From JANQPA01 sp964548175 (GTDB lineage Bacteria > Bacteroidota > Bacteroidia > Chitinophagales > Saprospiraceae), in NCBI GenBank assembly GCA_964548175.1, contig CAZJQS010000010.1:47384-111383 (forward strand): a stretch of 64,000 nt of DNA, in the 5' to 3' direction. Position numbers and translations under genes: made by a program. This document shows, piece by piece, positions 35,152 to 42,144 of this stretch (positions are counted from its first letter, which is position 1; every line of letters begins with the position of its first letter). The notes below the pieces were generated by a model. That model made no database searches. It saw only the letters and a list, made by a program, of their open reading frames with translations, and had not been told where the DNA came from.

Positions 35152-35221
35152 AAAACCCAAAACTCAATACACAATACCCATTACACATTACCCATTACTC
35201 AAAACCCATTACTCATTACCA
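35152..35221 (+). repeat. Degenerate CCCATTAC/AACCC short tandem repeats in 5' leader
   Basis: Leader DNA of the MFS gene made of repeats such as CCCATTACACATTACCC and AAAACCCATTACTC, ending one base before the ATG. Similar telomere-like strings (AAAACCCAAAACCC) lie before the gene at 39664, and a reverse-orientation version occurs near 39340-39375. No open frame is implied; a translated leader would be low complexity. Confidence 0.5.
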
Positions 35222-36406
35222 ATGACAGCTGACCACACGACAACCTACGAGCCAGTCGACCGCTACAAAAGCATACGGGCCGTCATCGCTTTACCGGGAC
35301 TGGTGATATTCTCGCAAATTTATTTCTTCCAACCCTTATTACCCACTCTGGTGGAAAGCTTTTCCGTGACGCCCGCCACGAGTAGTCTGACCATTTCCGC
35401 AGGGATGTTTGGAGTGGCCTTCGGCTTGTTTTTACTAGCCATCTGGGCGGATCGGTGGGAGCGGAAAAAGCTGATCATCACATCTTTGCTGTGGGTTTCT
35501 TTGATGACTATGGTATCGGCCTTATCGTGGAGTTTTCCGGTGCTCATAGTTTTCTGTTTTGTGAAAGGCGTGCTGGTCGCCGGCTTTTTATCCGTCATGC
35601 TGGCCTATATTGTTGAGGAAGTAGCCGTACAAAAGGTCGGCGTCATCATTGGAGTCTACCTGGCGGGTAATGTGTTGGGCGGGATGTGGGGGCGTGTGGC
35701 TGCGGGCGTCCTTTCGAGCTGGTACGACTGGCGGGTGACAACGGTCGTTATTGGCGCCATCGGTCTGCTCATCACCATTATTCTGGCGAGCAAACTACCT
35801 GCGTCTACGAATCATCTTCCTCAGAAGATCTATGGTGCTCAGAAGCTGCTTTCCATGAAAGGCTTTCTCAAAGACCCTTTACTGCTCCGGATCTTTTTAA
35901 CCATGGTTTTATTGATGGGCGTCTTTGTAAGCGTGTACAACTATCTAAGTTTCAGGTTGGAAAGTCCACCTTTTTCTATGTCCAGGCGACTGGTCTCTTT
36001 CGTTTTTCTCTTCTACACCATGGGCATGGTCGGCTCCCTCGTGACGGGCGCATTGACGCGCAGGTACAGTCCGTTTGATTTGTTGAAAGTCCTTTTCCTG
36101 CTTTTTTTGGTCAGTCTGTTCGGATTAGCCTTCAATTCTCTTTTTCTATTGGTGTTGGGCCTGGGCGTGTTCACATACAGCTTATTCGGCATCCACACGC
36201 TGATGAATAAGATCATCTCCCAGCACGTGATCCGGGAGAAGAGCACGGCGAACAGTTTGTATTTGATCTCCTACTACGTCGGTTCCGGCGTGATCGGCAG
36301 CCTGACGGGGGTGTTGGTCCAGCAGTGGGGCTGGTTTTATTTTACTTTGATGTTGGTGGGTTTGGTGGTGGTTTCGGCGGTGATGGTGCGGCGGGTAGTG
36401 GGGTAG
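35222..36406 (+). CDS. MFS transporter
   Basis: 394 aa with about 12 transmembrane segments. The ATG at 35222 is chosen because upstream codons translate the repeat leader. Motifs: IFSQIYFFQPLLPTLVESF in TM1, FGLFLLAIWADRWERKKLII (the MFS loop 2-3 signature DRxxRKK) and a second-half repeat FYTMGMVGSLVTGALTRRYS. The opening resembles the YnfM/AraJ-like drug-efflux branch. Substrate unknown. Stands alone on the plus strand. Confidence 0.9.
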   Translation: MTADHTTTYEPVDRYKSIRAVIALPGLVIFSQIYFFQPLLPTLVESFSVTPATSSLTISAGMFGVAFGLFLLAIWADRWERKKLIITSLLWVSLMTMVSALSWSFPVLIVFCFVKGVLVAGFLSVMLAYIVEEVAVQKVGVIIGVYLAGNVLGGMWGRVAAGVLSSWYDWRVTTVVIGAIGLLITIILASKLPASTNHLPQKIYGAQKLLSMKGFLKDPLLLRIFLTMVLLMGVFVSVYNYLSFRLESPPFSMSRRLVSFVFLFYTMGMVGSLVTGALTRRYSPFDLLKVLFLLFLVSLFGLAFNSLFLLVLGLGVFTYSLFGIHTLMNKIISQHVIREKSTANSLYLISYYVGSGVIGSLTGVLVQQWGWFYFTLMLVGLVVVSAVMVRRVVG

Positions 36407-36576
36407 GGGTTTAAAAGGACGCCCTCAGGCGATTCCAGCTATTCATTCGTCCGCCGGGTAACACAAGAGACAAATGATGTAAAAAATAAAAGAGAAAAAG
36501 ACTTCATTATTGGTGCAATCTTTTTGGAAAAAATAAAGCATTTTTGTTAAAAGAAATTCAGAATAAACTTCATACC

Positions 36577-37176
36577 ATGACCAGCATCCTACAATTCAAA
36601 ATTACCCTCCTGGGCAGCCAGCCGGTGATCTGGCGGCAATTCCAGGTAACTGATGACTACCGTTTCGATCGTTTTCATCAGGTGGTTTTTCTCGTTATGG
36701 GCTGGATGAATGCCCATCTTCATGAATTCCGGGTGGGTGACCGTGGAATCGGGATGCTGCTAAACGATGGTTTTGACGTGCCCGGAGTGGAAGATGAGAC
36801 CAATATCTTCCTGCACGAAATGAACTTCCAGGAAGGCGACAAATTGCTCTATTTGTACGATTTTGGAGACAACTGGGAGCATCTGCTGCAAGTAGAACAG
36901 ATCGCGAAAGGCGCCTTGGCGGCCCCCAGTTGTTTGAACGGAGAAAATGCCTGCCCGCCCGAAGATTGCGGCGGCATTCCGATGTACAACGAGATGGTTC
37001 GAATGCACAATGATCCTGATGCCTCGCAGGACGAAGACGCCATGCTATGGCTTCCGGAAGATTTTTCTCCCACCGATTTTGACATAAAGGCGGTGAACGC
37101 CGAATTAGCGAAATTTGGGGCATGGCATCGCCAACACCCCAGGGCGAAGTCTACGCCCTGGCATCGAATTTCTTGA
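36577..37176 (+). CDS. Plasmid pRiA4b ORF-3 family protein
   Basis: 199 aa. ATG at 36577 starts MTSILQFKITLLGSQPVIWR, the family's opening, followed by FDRFHQVVFLVMGWMNAHLHEF, LLYLYDFGDNWEHLLQVE (most conserved block) and CPPEDCGGIPMYNEM with its Cys-Pro-Pro-Glu-Asp-Cys-Gly-Gly motif. The family is often found on plasmids and near transposons, with unknown role. It ends 9 bp from the convergent uxuA stop. An upstream in-frame TTG (36544) is less likely. Confidence 0.85.
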   Translation: MTSILQFKITLLGSQPVIWRQFQVTDDYRFDRFHQVVFLVMGWMNAHLHEFRVGDRGIGMLLNDGFDVPGVEDETNIFLHEMNFQEGDKLLYLYDFGDNWEHLLQVEQIAKGALAAPSCLNGENACPPEDCGGIPMYNEMVRMHNDPDASQDEDAMLWLPEDFSPTDFDIKAVNAELAKFGAWHRQHPRAKSTPWHRIS

Positions 37177-37185
37177 AAACAGGAG

Positions 37186-38361
37186 TCATACTGCAGCCCT
37201 GCTTCTGATAATTCCCAATTCAAGCCCTCTTAATTCAGCCAGTCCGCGGAGTCGGCCAATGGCGGAATAGCCGGGGTTTGTTTGTTTGTGCAGATCATCG
37301 AGCATTTTGTGCCCATGATCCGGTCGCATGGGGATCGGCCGTCGGCGATCGGCGCCGGACAGGAGCAGCTCTGTCATTACCGCAAACATATCCACGTCAC
37401 CTGCCAGGTGGTCGGCTTCGTAAAAATTACCCGCCTCATCGCGTTTGGTGCTACGGAGATGGATAAAGAAAATCCGGTCGGCAAATTCCTGCGCCATTTG
37501 TGGCAGATCATTGTCAGCGCGCACCCCAAAAGAGCCAGTACAAAAGCATATGCCATTGGCCGGTGACGGCACGGCGGAAAAAAGTTTTCGCAAGTCATCC
37601 GCCTTGCATACTACCCGGGGTAAGCCCAGGATGGGATGGGGCGGATCATCAGGATGGATGGCCAGTTCGACCCCCAGCGATTCCGCAACTGGAGTAACTT
37701 TCTGTAGAAAGTTGATCAGGTTTTGCCTCAATTCTTCCAGACCAATGTCTTGATAGGTATGCAGGATGGCGCGAAACTGGTCGAGGGAATAGCCCTCTTC
37801 TGATCCGGGCAGACCGGCGATAATGGTGCGAGTAAGCTGATCTCGCTCAGTCGGGCTCAGCGAATCATAATAGGCTTTAGCCTGTTGCTGTTCCAGCGGT
37901 GAATAATCCTGATTGGCCCCCGGGCGATTTAAAATAAATAATTCAAAGGCAGCCATGGCTACTTTCTCGTACCGGAGAGCCGTCGAGCCGTCAGGTAAAA
38001 GGTAATCCAAATCCGTCCGAGTCCAGTCCAGGACGGGCATAAAATTATAGGTAATGACGGTGAGGCCAAGCTGAGCCAGGTTTTGGAGGCTTTGGCAGTA
38101 ATTTTCGATATACTGCCGCCAGTTTCCCGTCATCCTCTTTATATCCTCATGTACGGGTAGGCTTTCCACTACCGACCAACGTAAACCGACCTCTTCGATG
38201 GTGGATTTTCTTTTTTCAATTTCCTCGACCGGCCAGACGGCTCCGACCGGAATGTGGTGCAGGGCGGTGACGATTCCTGTGGCGCCCGCCTGTTTGATAT
38301 CCCATAAACTGACCGGGTCTTTCGGGCCATACCAGCGCCAGCATTGCTCTAGTTGTTTCAT
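37186..38361 (-). CDS. uxuA: Mannonate dehydratase
   Basis: 391 aa, close to the usual 394. Family signatures: WRWYGPKDPVSLWDIKQAGA, GIVTALHHIPVGAVW, WSVVESLPVHEDIK, TVITYNFMPVLDWTRTDL, ELAIHPDDPPHPILGLPRVV, GICFCTGSFGVRADNDLPQM, FIHLRSTKR and MRPDHGHKMLDD. Dehydrates D-mannonate to 2-keto-3-deoxygluconate in glucuronate catabolism; the His, Cys and Asp metal ligands of UxuA are present. The gene just upstream on the same strand is a relic of an SDR oxidoreductase that would normally supply mannonate. Confidence 0.95.
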   Translation of the reverse strand: MKQLEQCWRWYGPKDPVSLWDIKQAGATGIVTALHHIPVGAVWPVEEIEKRKSTIEEVGLRWSVVESLPVHEDIKRMTGNWRQYIENYCQSLQNLAQLGLTVITYNFMPVLDWTRTDLDYLLPDGSTALRYEKVAMAAFELFILNRPGANQDYSPLEQQQAKAYYDSLSPTERDQLTRTIIAGLPGSEEGYSLDQFRAILHTYQDIGLEELRQNLINFLQKVTPVAESLGVELAIHPDDPPHPILGLPRVVCKADDLRKLFSAVPSPANGICFCTGSFGVRADNDLPQMAQEFADRIFFIHLRSTKRDEAGNFYEADHLAGDVDMFAVMTELLLSGADRRRPIPMRPDHGHKMLDDLHKQTNPGYSAIGRLRGLAELRGLELGIIRSRAAV

Positions 38362-38388
38362 TTTCCCTTTGTTTTTGTTTAAGTAAAG

Positions 38389-38572
38389 TTATACTCCCCC
38401 AAAAGCGCTCATTCCGTCATCCACCGGCACTATAATGCCGGTGACGAAACGGGCGCCCTCACTACACAGCCATATTACAGTTCCCAATAATTCATCCGGC
38501 TCGCCGAATCGCCCCATTGGGGATGTTCAATTGAAAACGCCGTGCGCCAGGGCATTTACCCGAATTCCGGGA
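38389..38572 (-). pseudogene. Relic of SDR oxidoreductase (fructuronate reductase-like)
   Basis: Minus-strand reading gives GIRVNALAHGVFN, an in-frame TGA at 38527-38529, then TSPMGRFGEPDELLGTVIWL and CSEGARFVTGIIVPVDDGMS, stopping at 38389. These are the last two conserved blocks of classical SDR enzymes; the residues normally between GVF and PMGRFGEP are missing and everything upstream is lost. The PVDDGMSAFGGV ending resembles the D-mannonate oxidoreductases of the SDR type that precede uxuA. Gap to uxuA is 27 bp. Too short for the usual gene finders. Confidence 0.75.
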
Positions 38573-39036
38573 CCCTATTTGTTTGTTCTGTTCACGGCTA
38601 GAGCTATGCCGGAAGTTAAAAAATAATATAACTAACGATGTTGCCCCGATAATAAAATTCGTTACTGCTTTCGGGGGGTAAATCTTGCAAACTAGCCTTA
38701 TGCAGGGGTATGCTTTTTCGTAAGGTGCCTTACTAAATTTGAATTTATTCAATTTAAACGTGAGTTCGGAGATTTCCAAGGCCCCATAGGGGCTGAATGT
38801 TGGTAGAAAAAAGGTCAACAACAAAAAACCGTGCGTAGGTACGGAATATATGACGTATCTACGGCACTGATCCGAGCACCAGAGTTCGAATTTTCCGATA
38901 CGTTGCATGTGGTTAAGCTTCTGACGAACCCTTTTTTTCGTGAGTTGCATAAAGTACAACTATGGCTTTCTTTGCTTCTTTTTTAGCTACTTGGAAAAAA
39001 GGACCTTATGGCAGTTGCAAGCCGACTTTTGCGGAA
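38573..39036. other. Gene-poor DNA with an imperfect inverted repeat
   Basis: No supportable gene. GTGCGTAGGTAC at 38831-38842 and GTATCTACGGCAC at 38855-38867 form an imperfect hairpin. The surrounding text (GGCTGAATGTTGGTAGAAAA and the hairpin) has the look of a dispersed intergenic repeat, but only one copy lies here. The area may be residue of whatever replaced the SDR gene. Confidence 0.4.
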
Positions 39037-39164
39037 GTCGGGATGGCGAGATTTGAATCCCGAAAGCGACAAAATCTAAGATTTTGATTCGCTTTCGCGG
39101 ACCCTTGATTTTCCAGCCATGCTATTGCCTGAGGAAAATCGGGGCTCGCGGCCTCACGCCCCAG
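39037..39164 (-). other. Duplicate of the tRNA-Pro 3' half, split by an 87-bp insert
   Basis: 39037-39057 is identical to 39264-39284 (T-loop and acceptor end of tRNA-Pro, 21 bp). 39145-39164 repeats the next tRNA stretch, CTCGCGGCCTCACGCCCC, with two C missing. Between them lie 87 bp that the real tRNA lacks. The insert begins CCCGA and ends TCGGG and holds a long imperfect hairpin (CGAAAGCGACAAAATCT...AGATTTTGATTCGCTTTCG). No D-arm or anticodon arm is present, so this is not a functional tRNA. Confidence 0.65.
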
Positions 39165-39172
39165 GTTTTTTT

Positions 39173-39215
39173 AAAAAAAAGAGAGGCTCGTCTGCAAAGT
39201 AAGCAAACAAGCCTC
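39173..39215 (-). terminator. Rho-independent-type terminator of tRNA-Pro
   Basis: Read on the minus strand: GAGGCTTGTTTGC, short loop, GCAGACGAGCCTC (13-bp stem with G-U pairs), then TC and eight T. It lies about 50 bp after the tRNA 3' end. Confidence 0.62.
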
Positions 39216-39264
39216 ATTAGTTAATGTTAAGCCCACCTTCGCCTTTCAGCTTCGGCAGGTAGAG

Positions 39265-39339
39265 TCGGGATGGCGAGATTTGAACTCGCGGCCTCACGCC
39301 CCCCAGACGTGCACTCTAACCGGGCTGAGCTACATCCCG
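39265..39339 (-). tRNA. tRNA-Pro (anticodon GGG)
   Basis: 75 nt cloverleaf: acceptor CGGGATG/CATCCCG with A discriminator, D-arm GCTC...GAGT, anticodon stem CACGT/GCGTG with loop CTGGGGG (anticodon GGG), five-base variable loop, T-arm GCGAG-TTCAAAT-CTCGC. CCA is not encoded. A terminator follows, and a partial duplicate lies downstream at 39037-39164. Confidence 0.95.
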
Positions 39340-39663
39340 TGATTGGTATCGGGTAGTGTGTATTGGGTATTGAGACAATACTTTTTGCCCTTCCTTCAAC
39401 CGGAATGCAAAAATAACGCATTTTGACCTTTCTTCCAATAAAAACCACCCCAAAATGATTTATTTGTACGGAGGAAAAAACAAATGTGCAACATATTAAA
39501 ATTTTAATACCTTTTATTGAGCATCTCAGCAAAAAATCTCCTATCTTGATAGTGTATGTAGATGGTAGAAAGTAAAAGGCAAAAAGATTCGATAACCTCC
39601 AGCCCTGTTCAACAACAAAACCCAAAACCCAAAACCCATAACCCAAAAACTAAAAAACAACCT
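39340..39663 (+). promoter_or_regulatory. Leader region of the 39664 cluster with candidate promoter
   Basis: 324 bp without a gene. TTG at 39517-39519 and TATCTTGA from 39542 loosely match the Bacteroidota -33/-7 pattern with a 22-bp gap. From about 39615 the DNA consists of AAAACCCAAAACCCATAACCC-type repeats up to the start codon. The 39340-39375 part carries related repeats in reverse orientation. Confidence 0.32.
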
Positions 39664-40167
39664 ATGCCAACCTACAACCATAAAATCAAAGAACACAAAT
39701 TTCAGCTCTCCGGCGGTATGTCCATCTCCGCACTGAACCATAACCTGACCATTCAGCCGATGGACGTAACCTCCAAAGTCGTGGGCGATCCCAGCCAACC
39801 GGTCACCACACTGCTGACCGGCGATCCGAATAAGCCGATTACCTCCCGACTCGAAGGGAATAAGGATCATCCCGTGGCAACGACCTCCGATATCGATATC
39901 AAAAACCTGCCGCACCTGTCTAAACAGGACATCATCGATATCCTCACTCCGGAGATCAGAGTGCGCATACCGAATTACAACCAGCTGTGCTTCAACTTTA
40001 TGGGCATCGAGTTCTTTAAGATCTGCCTGAGCGGCGAATCCCAGGTGATCACCGAGCCCTATGTGCCGAATGCCTACGAACGCTGCGAATTGCCGTGCTG
40101 CGAACCGGATACGCGCCCCTTCCCGGAACGGGACCCGAATAACCCGGGTACGCCTCCGGTAGGGTAG
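39664..40167 (+). CDS. Small protein with GDP-x-P-V/I-T repeats, unknown function
   Basis: 167 aa, unrecognised. ATG at 39664 is chosen because upstream codons translate the repeat leader. It has no signal peptide. Residues about 35-65 contain three related units: VVGDPSQPVTTLL, TGDPNKPITSRL and EGNKDHPVATTSD. They are followed by a predicted helix (LSKQDIIDILTPEI), beta strands, and a Cys-rich acidic end (ERCELPCCEPDTRPFP) with a Pro-Gly tail. It reads like a small cytoplasmic structural or scaffold protein. First gene of the plus-strand cluster. Confidence 0.74.
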   Translation: MPTYNHKIKEHKFQLSGGMSISALNHNLTIQPMDVTSKVVGDPSQPVTTLLTGDPNKPITSRLEGNKDHPVATTSDIDIKNLPHLSKQDIIDILTPEIRVRIPNYNQLCFNFMGIEFFKICLSGESQVITEPYVPNAYERCELPCCEPDTRPFPERDPNNPGTPPVG

Positions 40168-40207
40168 ACCATCCCCACTTTTTCCCTAATCCCTTAAAAA
40201 CCAGCTT

Positions 40208-40639
40208 ATGTCCGAACCCATTTTAGAAGTATCCATAGAGCCGGATGAGGTGTTCTTCCAGGGCATCTCCCCAGGGAAAGTCCACCAAACTACGGTCAAA
40301 CTGACCAACGAGGGGAACGTGCCGATAGTCATCCCGGAAAATTTCCTCCCCAACCTACCTGACCCCGACCTGATCGCCAAAACGCTTCTCCAAGGGATTC
40401 GCGACTATCCCAAGGAGGGAGCCATGGCCACACTCGATACCCTGGTACAGAATTTAAAGGATTATATAGATGATCAAGTGCACATATCTATCAAGGAAAG
40501 TGGCCAACAAGTGGAGCCGGGTAAGTCCATCGACCTGCATGTGACATTCAAATTGCCGCGGCGGACTAAAGATAAATATTACTTCGAAGGAGATATCGAT
40601 ATCCTTACGGAGTCGCTGTTTTTCAAGATAGGACCTTGA
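40208..40639 (+). CDS. Ig-like beta-domain protein, unknown function
   Basis: 143 aa, cytoplasmic (no signal). Two halves of an Ig/ASPM-like beta sandwich, LEVSIEPDEVFFQGISPGK with TTVKLTNEGNVPIVIP, and VEPGKSIDLHVTFKLP with YYFEGDIDIL, flank a helical insert (TLLQGIRDYPKEGAMATLD). The PGKS...L.V.F pattern recurs in the next two proteins, suggesting that all three are built on one domain. 40 bp after the previous gene. Confidence 0.78.
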   Translation: MSEPILEVSIEPDEVFFQGISPGKVHQTTVKLTNEGNVPIVIPENFLPNLPDPDLIAKTLLQGIRDYPKEGAMATLDTLVQNLKDYIDDQVHISIKESGQQVEPGKSIDLHVTFKLPRRTKDKYYFEGDIDILTESLFFKIGP

Positions 40640-40754
40640 TCAAGGTCGAAAGACGAAGGAAAAATACCAAGTTCGGTCACTGCCAGAACCATTTGCCTGA
40701 AAGGCATATACAAACCAATCCTGGGCAACGCCCAGGGGCTATAACTAAATAACT

Positions 40755-41396
40755 ATGAACCTCCTACATTCACTCCAAAACCTCTCCAATACTTCCATGA
40801 AACTCTGGGCAGAAGCCATGGAAGCGAATAACGAAATGGCCCGCTCCTGGATGGGCATGATGCAGCCCTCAGAGAAAAAGGATGCCGATAAACGCTCTGT
40901 ACCCTGCTGTCCGCCGGACTATGAGTGTCCGCCGCATTGCCTGACCGTGATCAACCGGCATGTGCAGCGAGGCGAGTGTATTGTTATACCCATTGCAGTG
41001 AAAGTGCGCTGCAATACACCCAAGACCTACAAAGTCGGCGTCCGCCCGCTGCTGGACCAGGAAGGCAACCCGGCGCCGGTGCAGCCGACCCTGGATAAAA
41101 ATGCCGTAACGGTGCAGCCCGGCCATTCCATCATGGTGCGCCTGATGCTGGACCTGAAAGAGGGCTTCCAGACCGGCAGGTGCTACCAGACTGAAGTGGT
41201 GTTCCGGGAAAAAGAAGTGAACCAAAACGTGTGCATACGCATCTGCGTGGATGATTATCACAAGGCTCATGAGGTGACCCTTAAAGAGGAGGCAGAATAT
41301 TTCAACCACTTCCAAAGCTGGGAAAGCCATTTTTACTGTGAAAAAAGACCCCGACGGACTAATATCAGCGGTTTCGTGACGGATAAATCCGAATAA
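40755..41396 (+). CDS. Phasin-like helix plus Ig-like domain protein
   Basis: 213 aa without signal. Residues 1-40 form an amphipathic helix (MNLLHSLQNLSNTSMKLWAE, NNEMARSWMGMMQP) like the granule-binding helix of phasins. A Cys-rich turn (VPCCPPDYECPPHC) follows, and then an Ig-like domain (about 65-175) with VTVQPGHSIMVRLMLDLKEG and CYQTEVVFREKEVNQNVCIR. The end is charged. The layout matches the protein at 41489, with which it shares the PGxS...LxLDxxxxxxxGxxxxxV pattern. Function unknown; membrane-less granule or lipid-surface binding is an inference. Confidence 0.78.
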   Translation: MNLLHSLQNLSNTSMKLWAEAMEANNEMARSWMGMMQPSEKKDADKRSVPCCPPDYECPPHCLTVINRHVQRGECIVIPIAVKVRCNTPKTYKVGVRPLLDQEGNPAPVQPTLDKNAVTVQPGHSIMVRLMLDLKEGFQTGRCYQTEVVFREKEVNQNVCIRICVDDYHKAHEVTLKEEAEYFNHFQSWESHFYCEKRPRRTNISGFVTDKSE

Positions 41397-41438
41397 CTGG
41401 AAGCTGTCTGTATAAAAATATAGGTCGAAGGAATACAC

Positions 41439-41476
41439 CGCCAATCTTAGCGCCCTTAGCGTCTTAGCGGTAAAAA
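41439..41476 (+). repeat. Single copy of the CTTAGCG-type repeat in a 5' leader
   Basis: ATCTTAGCGCCCTTAGCG then TCTTAGCGGTAAAAAAAAA, ending 12 bp before the ATG at 41489. Same unit as the array at 43371-43745. Confidence 0.6.
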
Positions 41477-41488
41477 AAAACAATAATA

Positions 41489-42139
41489 ATGAACAATACA
41501 AAAGACCAAACCGACTGGCTCCGATGGTGGCAGTCGGCCGTGGAAAAATCCATGAAAACCAACGCCGATTTCCTGAATCAGGCTTGGCAACAGTACATGG
41601 ACCTCTTCAAACCCGGTGGCAAAGGAGCTGCCCCTCAGGATTGGACGAGCTTTATGGAAAATTATGTGAAATACAATACCCAACTGGCAGATCAGTACAT
41701 GAAAGCCTACCAGGATTGGCTGAAAACATGGTCGGATACGAAGACCACTCCCGATCCGGAACCGTCGCCTGCCGGAACTTCCCGCACTCAGACGCCGCCC
41801 CCACTGGAATTGCGACTCAGCAGCAGCCCCGGGGAAAAAGTAAAGTCATCTTTTAACCTCAATAACGACGGGCATCAAAAACAATCGGGCCTTTTCTTTA
41901 AATCCGCCTTTTTTAGCTATGAGACCGGCGAGCCGGTTGACCTGGAACTGAAGATCGATCCGCCCGCAGTAGGCGTGCTGCCCGGGCAAAGTCAGCAGAT
42001 CGAACTGGAAATGGACGTGCCGAAAGATCTGCCCGCGGGAGAATATCGTTCTCAAATGACCATCATGGGTTTTGAAGATGCTTCCTTTGTCTTATACCTG
42101 GAGGTGAAAGCAAAGCCTAAACGAACCAAATCGAAATAA
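41489..42139 (+). CDS. Phasin-like N-terminus plus Ig-like C-terminal domain
   Basis: 216 aa, no signal. Residues 1-85 are helical and Trp/Gln/Tyr-rich (DWLRWWQSAVEKSMKTNADF, LNQAWQQYMDLFKPGG, YMKAYQDWLKTWSD), closely resembling PhaE/phasin-type granule proteins. A Pro/Thr linker (about 88-108) leads to an Ig-like domain with LELKIDPPAVGVLPGQSQQI and LPAGEYRSQMTIMGF, ending in Lys/Arg. Same architecture as 40755-41396. Five bp separate it from the propeller gene. Phasin likeness is by composition and helix pattern only. Confidence 0.8.
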   Translation: MNNTKDQTDWLRWWQSAVEKSMKTNADFLNQAWQQYMDLFKPGGKGAAPQDWTSFMENYVKYNTQLADQYMKAYQDWLKTWSDTKTTPDPEPSPAGTSRTQTPPPLELRLSSSPGEKVKSSFNLNNDGHQKQSGLFFKSAFFSYETGEPVDLELKIDPPAVGVLPGQSQQIELEMDVPKDLPAGEYRSQMTIMGFEDASFVLYLEVKAKPKRTKSK

Positions 42140-42144
42140 ACGGA

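Noticed and set aside
36577..37176. Transposase or resolvase based on the pRiA4b ORF-3 / IS1096 TnpR-like family label
   Set aside because: The protein lacks DDE or serine-recombinase motifs, and no inverted repeats flank it; the family name reflects where it was first seen.
38492..38959. 155-codon minus-strand frame in the gene-poor region
   Set aside because: It passes through the SDR relic in the wrong frame and through the hairpin; no similarity or sensible start.
39037..39164. Second tRNA gene or intron-containing tRNA-Pro
   Set aside because: Lacks D-arm, anticodon arm and 5' acceptor strand; the insert is at the T-arm, not the anticodon loop, so it is a fragment and not an intron-bearing gene.
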